This document shows positions 36,182 through 45,799 of a stretch of 64,000 nucleotides of DNA, piece by piece. The stretch covers positions 1-64,000 of the forward strand of contig DASRHP010000010.1 in NCBI GenBank assembly GCA_035650475.1, in the 5' to 3' direction. The stretch is from Candidatus Binataceae bacterium (lineage in GTDB: Bacteria; Desulfobacterota; Binatia; Binatales; Binataceae). Both the position numbers and the translations under genes were made by a program. Numbering within the stretch: position 1 is the first letter of the stretch; each line of letters opens with the position of its first letter. The notes below the pieces were generated by a model. It was not told where the DNA came from and did no database searches. It saw only the letters and a list, made by a program, of their open reading frames with translations.

Positions 36182-37032
36182 TGGCGGGCGAGATCGATCC
36201 TTTCCAGGGCGCGCCGGAGCCGCCGCGGATCGTCGCGGTCAGCTTCCTGCCCGTCGGCCATCTCCACAACTATCTCGCCGGCGAGCTTGCGCTCAAGCGC
36301 GGCGACCGCGTGGTGGTCGAGGGCGAGTCGGGGCTGCGGATCGGTACGGTCGAGATCGAACCGCATGAGCCAGCGCGGACGCTCGATCCCGCTTCAATAC
36401 CGCCGGTGCTGCGTCTGGCGCGCGACGACGACCTCGATTTCGAGGCCGAGAACCTCGAGCGCGAGGCGGCCGCGCGCCGCATCTGCTTCCATCGTATCCG
36501 CGAGCGCAACCTGCCGATGAAGCTGGTTAGCGTCGAGTACGTCCTCGACGGGCGCAAGGCGGTCTTCTATTTCGCGGCCGAGAGCCGCGTCGATTTCCGC
36601 GAGCTGGTGCGCGACCTCGCCACCACGCTGCGCGTGCGGGTCGAGATGAAGCAGATTGGCGCGCGCGACGAGACCAAGGTGGTGGGCGCGGTGGGCCCGT
36701 GCGGCCGTGAGCTGTGCTGCTCGTCGTGGTTGCGCGACTTCGAGGCGGTGACGGTCAAGATGGCGCGTGAGCAGGGGCTGGCGCTCAACCCCTCGCGGCT
36801 GGCCGGGATGTGCGGGCGGCTGAAGTGCTGCCTGCGCTACGAATACGCGACCTACGTCGAGCTGCGGCGCGGGCTGCCCAACGTCGGCAAGCGCGTGCAG
36901 TCGGTCAAGGGCGACGGCAAGGTGGTCCGCCAGAACATCCTCAAGCAGACCGTGCTGATCCAGCGCGACGAGGACGGTGGCGTGGTCGAGGCGGCGATGG
37001 AAGACCTGGTCGCCGCCCGCCCGCAGGCTTGA
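36181..37032 (+). CDS. ricT: PSP1 domain protein, RicT-like
   Basis: A 283-residue protein starting at GTG; the TAGTG overlap couples it to holB. PSP1 features are visible: the Cys cluster GPCGRELCCSSWLRDFE and MCGRLKCCLRYEYATYVELR, in which paired cysteines are conserved. They follow the KMAREQGLALNPSRLAGMCG segment, which includes the NPSK/R-like stretch. In B. subtilis the RicT (YaaT) protein works with RicA/RicF in mRNA processing and binds Fe-S clusters. The tmk-holB-ricT order is shared with firmicutes and deltaproteobacteria. A role in RNA maturation is inferred from the family. Confidence 0.85.
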   Translation: MAGEIDPFQGAPEPPRIVAVSFLPVGHLHNYLAGELALKRGDRVVVEGESGLRIGTVEIEPHEPARTLDPASIPPVLRLARDDDLDFEAENLEREAAARRICFHRIRERNLPMKLVSVEYVLDGRKAVFYFAAESRVDFRELVRDLATTLRVRVEMKQIGARDETKVVGAVGPCGRELCCSSWLRDFEAVTVKMAREQGLALNPSRLAGMCGRLKCCLRYEYATYVELRRGLPNVGKRVQSVKGDGKVVRQNILKQTVLIQRDEDGGVVEAAMEDLVAARPQA

Positions 37033-37123
37033 GCGGCCAGGCGCGCGCAAGTAGCATCGGAGCGCCAACCCGCACGCTGGCGCCGATGCGCGTATCGCAG
37101 GGCGCGCGGGCGCGGCCCCCACG

Positions 37124-38671
37124 ATGGCCGACCGAATCCACATCACCACCGCGATTTTCTATTGCAATGGCACGCCGCACGTCGGCAGCGCGTACGAGGC
37201 GCTCGCCGCCGACGTCTTCGCCCGTCATCAGCGCCGCCGGCTCGGGCGCGACAACGTCAGCTTCCTGAGCGGCACCGACGAGCACGGCGACAAGATCCGC
37301 CGGGCGGCGCTCGCCGAGGGCCTTGCGCCCAAGGCCTACACCGATCGGATGAGCGCGCTGTTCGACGACGCCTTTCGCGGGCTCGGCGTGAGCTACGACT
37401 ACTGGGTGCGCACCACCGACGAGGTCCACGAGCGCTGGGTGCAGGAGATGCTGCGGCGCACGCACGCCCGCGGCGACATCTACTTCAGAGACTACGAGGG
37501 CCTGTACTGCGTCGATTGCGAGCGCTTCTATACCGACAAGGAGCTGCTGCCGGGCAACCTCTGCCCGTCGCATAACCGCGCGGTCGAGCTGATCAGCGAG
37601 GGCAACTACTTCCTGCGGATCGAGAAGTACCGCGAGCAGGTCTTGCGCCACATCCGCGACCACCCCGACTTCATCCGCCCCGAGCGCTACCGCAACGAGG
37701 CGCTCAACATGCTGGCAGAGCCGCTCGCCGACCTCTGCATCTCGCGCCCCAAGGCGCGGCTGGACTGGGGAATCGAGCTGCCGTTCGATTCCAACTACGT
37801 CACCTACGTGTGGTATGACGCGTTCTGGGCCTACGTCAGCCATCCGGCGACGCGCGATCCCGCTTTCCTCGAACAGGCCTGGCCCAACACCGAGCACTTC
37901 ATCGGCAAAGACATCTTGAAGACCCACGCGGTGTACTGGCCGCCGATCCTGCTCGCCGCCGGGCTGCCGCTGTTCCGCCATCTCAACGTCCACGGATGGC
38001 TCAACTTCGGCGGCGCGCGGATGTCGAAGAGCTCGGGCAACGTGCGCGACCCGCTCTCCTACGAGCGGGCGTTCGGCGCCGACGTCCTGCGCTATTTCGT
38101 GATGCGCGAGGTGGTGTACGGGCTCGACGGCGACTTTTCCGAAGAGCGGCTGGTCGAGCGCTACAACGCCGAGCTCGCCAACGACCTGGGCAACCTGGCG
38201 AGCCGAGTGCTCGCGATGGCGGCGCGGTACTTCGAGGGCGAGGTCCGTGCGGCGCCGGGAGCGGGCGCCCACGAGGCGGACCGCGCGCTGTGCGAGACGC
38301 TCGCTGCGGCGCCGGCGCGCGCAGGCAAGTTGGTTGATGAGCTCGCGTTCAATCGCGCGCTCGAAGCGATCTGGCAGGCGCTCGACGCCGCGAACAAGTA
38401 TATCGTAGCGACCTCTCCGTTTTCGCTGGCCAAGGACAAGGACAAGCTACCGCGTGTCGCAGAGATTCTCGCCAACCTGCTAGAGGGGCTGCGCGTGATC
38501 GCGGCCGGGGTGGAGCCGTTCATGCCGCGCCAGGCGCAGAAGCTGTTCGACCTGCTCAACGTTGACGAGGCTGTGACGTCCGCGCCGTTCGGCGCCGGTC
38601 TCAGGCCGGGCCATCGCGTCAAGCCGCCGACGCCGCTCTTCCCCCGCATCGAAAAGAAAGACCGCGCGTAG
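37124..38671 (+). CDS. metG: Methionyl-tRNA synthetase
   Basis: A 515-residue class I synthetase, short form without the C-terminal tRNA-binding extension. The signature HIGH is present as CNGTPHVGSAYE, and KMSKS as GARMSKSSGNV. The connective-peptide zinc-type loop is seen in YCVDCERFYTDKEL and NLCPSHNRAV; the two remaining Cys are reduced to one, so zinc binding is uncertain. Other motifs are SGTDEHGDKIRRAA and FIGKDILKTHAVYWP. It charges tRNA-Met and fMet. It comes next after ricT, with a 91-base gap. Confidence 0.93.
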   Translation: MADRIHITTAIFYCNGTPHVGSAYEALAADVFARHQRRRLGRDNVSFLSGTDEHGDKIRRAALAEGLAPKAYTDRMSALFDDAFRGLGVSYDYWVRTTDEVHERWVQEMLRRTHARGDIYFRDYEGLYCVDCERFYTDKELLPGNLCPSHNRAVELISEGNYFLRIEKYREQVLRHIRDHPDFIRPERYRNEALNMLAEPLADLCISRPKARLDWGIELPFDSNYVTYVWYDAFWAYVSHPATRDPAFLEQAWPNTEHFIGKDILKTHAVYWPPILLAAGLPLFRHLNVHGWLNFGGARMSKSSGNVRDPLSYERAFGADVLRYFVMREVVYGLDGDFSEERLVERYNAELANDLGNLASRVLAMAARYFEGEVRAAPGAGAHEADRALCETLAAAPARAGKLVDELAFNRALEAIWQALDAANKYIVATSPFSLAKDKDKLPRVAEILANLLEGLRVIAAGVEPFMPRQAQKLFDLLNVDEAVTSAPFGAGLRPGHRVKPPTPLFPRIEKKDRA

Positions 38672-38761
38672 TCGCAGGCCGCGCCCCAGGGCGGTTGCCC
38701 GGGCGCCGGGGGCGTGTAAATTGCGATCGGCGCGCCGACGGCGGCGCGCTGCGGCTGAGCG

Positions 38762-41266
38762 ATGCAGGCCAGGGTGATTCCAATCGGCGCGGCGCGCGGC
38801 GTCGGCGAGCTGACCTACGCGATCCCGGCCGCGCTCGAGGGGCGCGTCGGACGCGGCCATCGCGTGATCGTCCCGCTGCGCGCGCGCCGGCTGACAGGAA
38901 TCGTCACCGCAGTCGGCGAGGCGCTCGACAGCGGGGGCGCCGCGCCCAAGCCGATTCTGGAGCTGCCCGAGGCGCTCCCGCTCTACGACGATGCCCACCT
39001 GCGCCTGATCGAGTTCATGGCGTCGTACTACATGGCGCCGATCGGCGAGGCGATGCGCAGCGTGATCCCGGCGCTCGCCCGGATCGAGTCGCGCAAGGTC
39101 TATCGGCTTGCAGCGCCGCCCGATCCGCTCAGGCGCGCGACGATGTCGGCGGTCGAGCGCGCGATCGTCAATGCGCTGGCGCGCCGCGCGATGACGGCGC
39201 GCGAGCTCGCGCGGCTTGGCGAGCGGCGCGAGATCTCCGCCCTCCTCGGCCGCCTCGTCGCGGAGGGGATGGTCGAGGCGGCGGACGCCACCCGTGGACG
39301 CCATCGCGAGGCCCTTGCGGTGCGTCTTGCGCCAGACGCCGTCGGAGCGGCCGCGAACTTGCGCGGCGCACGGCAGCGCGCCGTGCTTGAAGCGCTTAAC
39401 GAAGTGGCGCCGGAGCCGCTCGCCCTCGACGAACTGGAAGAGCGGATAGCCGGTGCGCGTGCGATCGTGCACGCGCTCAGGCGCCGCGGCCTCGTGGCGA
39501 TCGAATCGGCCTCCGCGGCGGGCGCTTTGGCGCGAACGGACAGCGCGAAAGAGAGCGCTGTCGTCTCGGGAAGCAGCGAGCAGGCGTACGAACTGACGCC
39601 CGAACAGGCGCTCGTGCTGGAAACGATCACGCCGGCCGTCACACAGCGGCGTTTCGCAACCTATCTGCTGTGGGGCGTCACCGCGAGCGGCAAGACCGAG
39701 GTCTATCTGAAGCTCGCGGCGGCGGCGCTGGAGGCCGGGCGGCAGGTGCTGGTGCTGGTGCCCGAGATCGCGCTCGCCGATCAGATCGTCCGATCGTTCC
39801 GCGCCCGTTTCGGCCCGCTGGTCGCGGTCGCGCACAGTGCGCAGAACCTGTCCGAGCGATGGGCGAGCTGGATGGCGGCGCTTGGCGGGCAGGCGCGGCT
39901 CATGATCGGCCCGCGCTCGGCGATCTTCGCGCCGCTGAGCGGGCTTGGCCTTATCATCGTCGATGAAGAGCACGACCCCGCCTACAAGCAGGAGGAGGGA
40001 ATCCGCTACCACGCGCGCGACCTCGCGGTGATGCTCGGACAGCTAGCCGGATGCCCGGTCGTGCTGGGTTCGGCCACGCCGTCAGCGGAGTCGTTCTTCA
40101 ACGCGCGGCGCGGCCGCTACCGGCTGGTGCGGATGACACGGCGGGTGATGGAGCGCGCGATGGCCGAGGTCGAGATCGTTGATCTGCGCCAGGAATTCGC
40201 GCGCAGGGAGGCGGCCGAGGCGCGCGGCAAAAAGGACGGCACGGGCGAGGCGCGCGGACCCCAGGCGGTGCCGCTTTCCACTCCGCTGCTCAATGCGCTG
40301 CGCGCCAATCTGGCCGCTGGCGGACAGAGCGTCGTCTTTCTCAACCGGCGCGGCTTCCACAATTTCCTCCAATGCCATCTCTGCGGGGTGGTCCTGTCCT
40401 GCGCGAATTGCAGCGTCAGCATGACCTTCCATCTGCGCGACCGTTCGCTCAGATGCCATTGGTGCGGCGCGCGCCAGCCCGCGCCGGAGAGATGTCCCGA
40501 ATGCGGCGGCTGGGGCCTCGTTGGCCAGGGCTTTGGCACCGAGCGTCTGGCGGCCGCGCTCAGCGAGGCGCTCGAAGGGGCGCGGATTGAGCGGATGGAC
40601 AGCGACACCAGCGGGCGGCGCGGGGTGCGGCTGAGCATGGTCGAGCGGCTGCGCCGCGGTGAGATCGACGTGATGGTCGGCACGCAGATGATCACCAAGG
40701 GTTTCGACCTGCCCGGAGTGACGCTCGTCGGCGTGGTGCTCGCCGACTTGGGCCTCAATTTGCCCGACTTCCGCTCGGCCGAGCGGACGTTCCAGTTGCT
40801 GACCCAGGTGGCAGGGCGGGCCGGGCGCGGCGAGCGACCGGGCCGCGTGCTGATACAGACCTACGCGCCGCATCATTACAGCATCCGCGCCGCGCGCGAC
40901 CAGGATTACGAGCGCTTCATCCGGCGTGAGCTGCGCCTGCGGCAAGAATTGGGATGGCCGCCGTTTGCGCGGATGGCACTGGTGCGAATCGAGGGGGCGG
41001 AGGCGGCAGCGGTGGCCGCGACGGCGCAACGGGCGGCGGCCGCGCTGCGGGCGCAGGTTAAGGACGACGCGATGCGCGTGCTGGGGCCCGCGCCGGCGCC
41101 GATCGAACGGCTGCGCGCGCGCTACCGATGGCAGGTCGTGGTGAAATCGCAGGAGCAGGCCGCGATGCGCGCGGCGCTCGGCGCGATGCTTGCGCGGCTG
41201 GGCCCACGCGAAGCACGCGCGGGCATCCTCGTCGGCGTCGACATCGACCCGGTCAATATGCTGTAA
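38762..41266 (+). CDS. priA: Primosomal protein N' (PriA helicase)
   Basis: An 834-residue replication-restart helicase. The N-terminal 3'BD-type domain starts VIPIGAARGVGELTYAIP. Walker A is VTASGKTEVYLKL, Walker B IVDEEHDPAYKQEEG (DEEH), and GSATPSAES is motif III. The zinc region has eight cysteines grouped as CHLCGVVLSCANCSVSM and CHWCGARQPAPERCPECGGW. Later motifs include DVMVGTQMITKGFDLPGV and LTQVAGRAGRGERPGRVLIQ. Length is close to family norm. It restarts stalled forks and loads the primosome. Confidence 0.95.
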   Translation: MQARVIPIGAARGVGELTYAIPAALEGRVGRGHRVIVPLRARRLTGIVTAVGEALDSGGAAPKPILELPEALPLYDDAHLRLIEFMASYYMAPIGEAMRSVIPALARIESRKVYRLAAPPDPLRRATMSAVERAIVNALARRAMTARELARLGERREISALLGRLVAEGMVEAADATRGRHREALAVRLAPDAVGAAANLRGARQRAVLEALNEVAPEPLALDELEERIAGARAIVHALRRRGLVAIESASAAGALARTDSAKESAVVSGSSEQAYELTPEQALVLETITPAVTQRRFATYLLWGVTASGKTEVYLKLAAAALEAGRQVLVLVPEIALADQIVRSFRARFGPLVAVAHSAQNLSERWASWMAALGGQARLMIGPRSAIFAPLSGLGLIIVDEEHDPAYKQEEGIRYHARDLAVMLGQLAGCPVVLGSATPSAESFFNARRGRYRLVRMTRRVMERAMAEVEIVDLRQEFARREAAEARGKKDGTGEARGPQAVPLSTPLLNALRANLAAGGQSVVFLNRRGFHNFLQCHLCGVVLSCANCSVSMTFHLRDRSLRCHWCGARQPAPERCPECGGWGLVGQGFGTERLAAALSEALEGARIERMDSDTSGRRGVRLSMVERLRRGEIDVMVGTQMITKGFDLPGVTLVGVVLADLGLNLPDFRSAERTFQLLTQVAGRAGRGERPGRVLIQTYAPHHYSIRAARDQDYERFIRRELRLRQELGWPPFARMALVRIEGAEAAAVAATAQRAAAALRAQVKDDAMRVLGPAPAPIERLRARYRWQVVVKSQEQAAMRAALGAMLARLGPREARAGILVGVDIDPVNML

Positions 41267-41310
41267 GGCGCGCCGTGCTCCTCAGGGCACGCGATGCGGC
41301 GCCGCGCGCT

Positions 41311-41646
41311 CTAGAGCTTCTCGATCCGGACCGCTGTGCCGTAGGCGGCGATCTCGCTCATGATGTTGCCGATCTCGTTGCAGTCGAAGCGCATCGCGAC
41401 CACCGCGTTGGCGCCCTTCTCCAGCGCCGCCAGGCGCAGCCGCTCAATCGCCTGGACCCGGCTGTCCGAAAGCAGCTGGGTATAGGCGCCGACCTCGCCG
41501 CCGAAGAGCGTGCGCAATCCGGCGCCGACGTTGGAGAAGACATTGCGCGCCCGGCAGATGAGGCCGAAGACTTCGCCGTAAACGGCGACGATCCTGTAGC
41601 CGGGAGCGTCGTTGGTGGTGGTGACCAAGACCGCGTCGTTGTCCAT
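41311..41646 (-). CDS. YbjQ family (UPF0145) heavy-metal-binding-domain-like protein
   Basis: A 111-residue protein. Family pattern: VTTTNDAPGYRIVAVYGEVFG at the start, then CRARNVFSNVGAGLRTLFGG, followed by a helix (RVQAIERLRLAALEKGANAV). It ends NAVVAMRFDCNEIGNIMSEI and then AAYGTAVRI. These are the marks of the UPF0145/YbjQ family, which forms pentameric barrels of unknown function. Start at the ATG at 41646. It is single, converging with priA. Confidence 0.9.
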   Translation of the reverse strand: MDNDAVLVTTTNDAPGYRIVAVYGEVFGLICRARNVFSNVGAGLRTLFGGEVGAYTQLLSDSRVQAIERLRLAALEKGANAVVAMRFDCNEIGNIMSEIAAYGTAVRIEKL

Positions 41647-41757
41647 TGAACGAGGGTAATCATGCGCGCTCGGCGCGGCAATGCGGAGGGATGCGCGGGC
41701 TGTGGGCCGGCCAATCCAACGTGAAGCCCCGCGCAAAAGCTGCTAAGTTCGGGCGCG

Positions 41758-42684
41758 ATGGTTGCTCAAGAGCGGGCGGCGATTCCGCAGCCGAATACGG
41801 TGGTCGATGCCGTGATGGACGACGGCGCGGTAATTCGCCTGCGCCGCTACGGCGTGGCGGAGGGGCCGCGGCTTGCGCTCAGCCACGGCAACGGGCTGGC
41901 GATCGACGGCTACTTCCCTTTTTGGCGGCTGCTGCTCGACCGCTACGACCTCATCCTTTACGATTTTCGCAACCACGGCCGGAATCCCGTTCACGACCCG
42001 CCCAACCATCACTGGCGCCAATTCATTCGCGACGACGAGCGCGTCTGGGATACGATCCGCGACCGCTTTGGCGCCCGGCCGGTTGCCGGCGTCTTTCACT
42101 CGCTGTCGGCGGTCACCGCCGTGATGCATACGCTGGAAATGGGCCGGCGGTGGGATCCGCTGGTGCTCTTCGATCCGCCGATCCATCCACGCGAGGGCCA
42201 CCCCTTGCAGCCGATTCAGAAGGAGCACGAGGACGATATCGCCGAACGCGCGCGCCGCCGCACCGAACGCTACGGCGATCCCTCCGAGCTCGCGGCCACC
42301 TTCGCCCGCCTGCCGCAGTTCCGGCTATGGCGGCCGGAAGCGTACGAGCTGATGGCGCGTGCGACGCTCAGGCGCGACGAGCGCGCGGGTGACTGGACCC
42401 TGGCGTGCCCGCGCGAGTTGGAGGCGCACGTCTTCTCGAGTAACCGCGACCCCACGATCTGGCCGCGGATGGCGAATTTGCCCGTGCCGTGCAAGCTCAT
42501 CTGCGGCGACCCCGAAAGCGATTTCAAGCAACCGCCGGCGCTTATCGGGCGCGCGATTGCCGGCGAGACGCCGTGCGAGTACGAGGCGATCCCCGGCACC
42601 ACGCACTTTCTGCAAATCGAACGTCCTGAGGAATGCGTGCGCGCGATGGAGTCGTTTTTGCGCAAGCATCGGTTTGTTGACTAG
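41758..42684 (+). CDS. Alpha/beta hydrolase
   Basis: A 308-residue alpha/beta-hydrolase. The oxyanion-side loop is LSHGNGLAIDGYFPFW, then LILYDFRNHGRNPVHD. The nucleophile elbow is modified: GVFHSLSAVTAVMH, with Ser in an H-S-L-S context where G-x-S-x-G is usual. A late acid is seen in ICGDPESD and the general base His in PGTTHFLQIERPEE. The family covers esterases, epoxide hydrolases and C-C bond hydrolases. The substrate cannot be assigned. It is followed by def after a 96-base gap. Confidence 0.8.
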   Translation: MVAQERAAIPQPNTVVDAVMDDGAVIRLRRYGVAEGPRLALSHGNGLAIDGYFPFWRLLLDRYDLILYDFRNHGRNPVHDPPNHHWRQFIRDDERVWDTIRDRFGARPVAGVFHSLSAVTAVMHTLEMGRRWDPLVLFDPPIHPREGHPLQPIQKEHEDDIAERARRRTERYGDPSELAATFARLPQFRLWRPEAYELMARATLRRDERAGDWTLACPRELEAHVFSSNRDPTIWPRMANLPVPCKLICGDPESDFKQPPALIGRAIAGETPCEYEAIPGTTHFLQIERPEECVRAMESFLRKHRFVD

Positions 42685-42780
42685 CGCGGCTGCCTCGCCT
42701 TCGCGCGCTCGGGATTGGCGCGGCGCGGCTGCCGTACTTTTGGCGCGGCGGCCCCTCTGATAGATTTTTTTCTGGACCCT

Positions 42781-43323
42781 ATGGCGCTGCTCAAGATCCT
42801 CAAGTTTCCGGACCCGGCGCTCAAGGAGCCTGCGCGGGCGGTGGAAAACATCGACGGCGGGCTCGCCGGCTTTATCGACAGCATGGTGCAGACCATGTAC
42901 GCGGCGCCTGGGGTGGGTCTTGCCGCGCCTCAGGTCGGTGACCATCGCCGCTTGATCGTGCTCGACACCGATCACGACAACCCCGGCAAGCATCTGCTCA
43001 AACTTATCAACCCGCGAATCGTCGAGGCCGAAGGTTCGATCACCTGGGAAGAGGGATGCCTGTCGGTGATCGATTTCACCGCCGACGTCAAACGCGCGGC
43101 GCGCGTGCTGGTGCGCGCATGGACGCCGGAGGAGAAGGAGATCGAAGTCGAAGGCTCCGACCTGCTCGCGGTCGCGCTCCAGCACGAGCTCGACCATCTC
43201 GACGGCAAGCTCTTCATCGACCGCATCAGCCGCCTCAAGCGCGAACTGTACCGGCGCAAGCTGGCCAAGCTGATAAAGGAGGGCAAGGCCGATGGCCAGC
43301 GGCCCTCCAGCCTCCGGATCTGA
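42781..43323 (+). CDS. def: Peptide deformylase
   Basis: A 180-residue metalloenzyme. The three conserved motifs are complete: GVGLAAPQVG, EEGCLSVID (metal ligand Cys) and ALQHELDHLDGKLFID (HExxH). The ATG at 42781 gives MALLKILKFPDPAL, a normal start; the frame is open upstream without conservation. It removes formyl groups from new proteins, pairing functionally with fmt directly after it. The fmt ATG lies inside its last codons, a 32-base overlap. Confidence 0.95.
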   Translation: MALLKILKFPDPALKEPARAVENIDGGLAGFIDSMVQTMYAAPGVGLAAPQVGDHRRLIVLDTDHDNPGKHLLKLINPRIVEAEGSITWEEGCLSVIDFTADVKRAARVLVRAWTPEEKEIEVEGSDLLAVALQHELDHLDGKLFIDRISRLKRELYRRKLAKLIKEGKADGQRPSSLRI

Positions 43324-44275
43324 CATCGGCGCGCCGCTGAGAATCGTTTTCATGGGCACGCCTGCGCTGGCGGCCCATATCCTCAAGCGCCTGGCCGCCG
43401 AAGCCGCGCGCGGATTCGAGATCGTCGGCGTCGTTACGCGTCCCGATCAGCCGCGCGGACGGGGACTCAAGCTGGAACCGAGCGAGGTCGGAGCGGCGGC
43501 CGAGCATCTCGGTCTGACCATCCTGAAGCCGGCGAAGATCCGTTCGCCGGAATTCCTCGCCGAACTGCGTGGCCTCGATCCAGACCTGCTCGTGGTGGCT
43601 GCCTACGGACGCATTCTTCCCGATGCCGTGCTCGAAGCGGCGCGAATCATGCCGATCAACGTGCACGCCTCACTCCTGCCGCGCCATCGCGGCGCCGCGC
43701 CGATCGAGGGCGCGATCCTGGCGGGCGATGCGGAGACCGGCGTCACGATCATGCGGATCACTGCGCGCATGGATGCGGGTCCGATACTGCTCAAGCGGGC
43801 GATTCCGATAGCGCCCGATGAAACCCAGGGTACGCTCAAGGACAAGCTGGCGGAACTCGGCGCGCAGGCGCTGCTCGAAGCGCTCGAGAAGCTGCGACGC
43901 GGCGAGCTGACCGAAACGCCGCAGGACGAGAACCTTGCGACCTATACCGCTCCGGTCACCAAGCAGGACGCGGTGATTGACTGGAACGCCGATGCCGCGC
44001 GGATCGAGCGGATGGTGCGGGCGTACGATCCGTGGCCGGTTGCACGCACGCGTCTGGGCGCGGACGAGCTTCTGATCTGGCGCGTCGCCATCGATAGCGT
44101 GGACGCCTCAGGCCAAGCGCCTGGCACGATCGTGCGGGTCCGCCCTGATGTCGCAGTACAATGCGGGCGCGGACGAGTGCTGCTGGTCGAGGTGCAGGCG
44201 CCGGGTCGCAAGCGGATGAGTGCGGTGGAGTACATGCGCGGGCGACGAGTCGTCGCGGGCCAGCGGCTGGGATGA
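43292..44275 (+). CDS. fmt: Methionyl-tRNA formyltransferase
   Basis: A 327-residue enzyme. Starts with strand RIVFMGTPALAAHIL. The formyl-folate site is INVHASLLPRHRGAAPIEGA (SLLPxxRGAAPI), with DAGPILLKRAIPI in the hydrolase-like core. A C-terminal OB domain begins near IDWNADAARIERMVRA and ends with RMSAVEYMRGRRVVAGQRLG. A strong AAGGAGG ribosome site lies 10 bases before ATG, within def. It overlaps rsmB by ATGA. The def-fmt-rsmB arrangement is classic. Confidence 0.95.
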   Translation: MASGPPASGSDIGAPLRIVFMGTPALAAHILKRLAAEAARGFEIVGVVTRPDQPRGRGLKLEPSEVGAAAEHLGLTILKPAKIRSPEFLAELRGLDPDLLVVAAYGRILPDAVLEAARIMPINVHASLLPRHRGAAPIEGAILAGDAETGVTIMRITARMDAGPILLKRAIPIAPDETQGTLKDKLAELGAQALLEALEKLRRGELTETPQDENLATYTAPVTKQDAVIDWNADAARIERMVRAYDPWPVARTRLGADELLIWRVAIDSVDASGQAPGTIVRVRPDVAVQCGRGRVLLVEVQAPGRKRMSAVEYMRGRRVVAGQRLG

Positions 44276-45717
44276 AGCGGCGGGGGCCTCGCCGAGCGCC
44301 CGGGCGCGGCGGCGCGCAGGCGCCGCAGGCGCGAGCGCCGACCCGGAGCGGGCAATCCGGCGCATTGGCGGCCGCAGGCGGCGCGGCCGGCCTTGCGGCC
44401 CGCCGCGCTGCCTGCGACATCCTCGTCGCCGTCGAGACCCGCCGCGCCTTCGCTGACGTCCTGCTCGGTCGCCGACTCGGCGCGCTCGCGCCGGTCGACC
44501 GGCGGCTGGTGACTCGGCTCGTGCTCGGCACGCTCGCCTGGCGCGGCCGGCTGGATTACGAGTTGGCGCACATTTGCGCCCTGCCGTTGGACCGGCTCGA
44601 TCCGACACTCCTTGCCGTTCTTCGGCTCGGGCTTTTTCAGATGCGCCAGCTTTCGCGCGTGCCCGCGCATGCCGCGGTGGATACCGCCGTTACGCTTGCG
44701 CGCGGGGCGCGCGGACGCGGGGCCGCTGGACTCGTCAACGCGGTGCTGCGACGCGCCGCGCGCGGTGCGCTCGCGATGCCGGAACGGGCGCGTGATGAGG
44801 GCGCCTACCTCAGCGTCGCCTGCTCGCATCCGCGATGGCTCGTCGGACGCTTCATCGAATGGTTCGGCGTCGCGCGCGCCGAGGCGCTCATGGCGGCCAA
44901 CAACGAGGCTGCACCCAATGTCGTGCGCCTCAACCTCGCGCGCGGAACGCGCGAGGAGGTTATCGCGCGGATGGCGGCCGACGGTGTGGAGGTCGTGCCT
45001 GGCGGCTGCCTGCCCGAGACAGCGATCCTCGCGGCGACGCCGGATTTTGACGCCGCGTCGTATCGCGAGGGATGGTTCCATCCGCAATCGGAGGCATCAC
45101 AGATGGTCGCCCGGATGCTGTCGCCCGCGCCGGGGGCGACCGTCATCGATTGCGCTGCCGCGCCCGGCGGCAAGGCGACTCATCTCGCGGAGCTGGTCGG
45201 CCCGCACGGGCGCATCGTCGCCTTCGACCTCAATCTGCGCGGGCTTTGCGCGGCGCGCGCCGTAGCCCAAACCCTCGGCCATCGCAACCTCGACTTCGCT
45301 CGCGCCGATGTCGCGGCGGCTGCGCCGGTGCGGCCGGAGGCCGCCCAATTCGTTCTTCTCGACGCACCGTGCACGGGAACCGGCACGCTGCGCGAGCATC
45401 CAGAGATACGATGGCGCCTGGACCCGGACGACTTCCGGCGGATGGCCCTCGTTCAGCGCCGAATGCTGGAAAGCGCCGCGACGCTCGTCCGCCCGGGCGG
45501 GGTTATTGTCTATGCGGTGTGCAGCCTCGCACACGACGAGGGGCCGGGCGCACTGCGCGATTTTCTCCAAGCCCATCCGGAGTTCGCGCTCGAACGTCCG
45601 CCGGTAGCAGAGCTCGCGCCCTGGCTTGCCTCGGACGGGACGCTTGCTACCAGCCCCGAGCGCGGCGGGCTTGACGGCTTTTACGCCGCCCGGATGCGCC
45701 GTTGTCCCAAGGGGTGA
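44272..45717 (+). CDS. rsmB: 16S rRNA (cytosine-967-C5)-methyltransferase
   Basis: A 481-residue protein. The first about 60 residues are Arg/Ala/Gly-rich and low in conservation. A NusB-like N-domain follows (LIVLGTLAWRGRLDYELAH-like, with LDPTLLAVLRLGLFQMRQL and VPAHAAVDTAVTLARG). The methyltransferase domain has SAM motif VIDCAAAPGGKATHLAEL. The two family cysteines are in LLDAPCTGTGTLREHPEIRW and VYAVCSLAHDEGPG; the second is the catalytic nucleophile. Length is close to E. coli RsmB apart from the extension. ATGA overlap with fmt fixes the start. Confidence 0.92.
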   Translation: MKRRGPRRAPGRGGAQAPQARAPTRSGQSGALAAAGGAAGLAARRAACDILVAVETRRAFADVLLGRRLGALAPVDRRLVTRLVLGTLAWRGRLDYELAHICALPLDRLDPTLLAVLRLGLFQMRQLSRVPAHAAVDTAVTLARGARGRGAAGLVNAVLRRAARGALAMPERARDEGAYLSVACSHPRWLVGRFIEWFGVARAEALMAANNEAAPNVVRLNLARGTREEVIARMAADGVEVVPGGCLPETAILAATPDFDAASYREGWFHPQSEASQMVARMLSPAPGATVIDCAAAPGGKATHLAELVGPHGRIVAFDLNLRGLCAARAVAQTLGHRNLDFARADVAAAAPVRPEAAQFVLLDAPCTGTGTLREHPEIRWRLDPDDFRRMALVQRRMLESAATLVRPGGVIVYAVCSLAHDEGPGALRDFLQAHPEFALERPPVAELAPWLASDGTLATSPERGGLDGFYAARMRRCPKG

Positions 45718-45799
45718 CGCTGCAAGTTGGTCCCTCCGTCGGGCCACGGCCGCGCCAGCGGCTTTTGCCGCGCTTCACACAAGGCGGTAGTGTTGAGCC

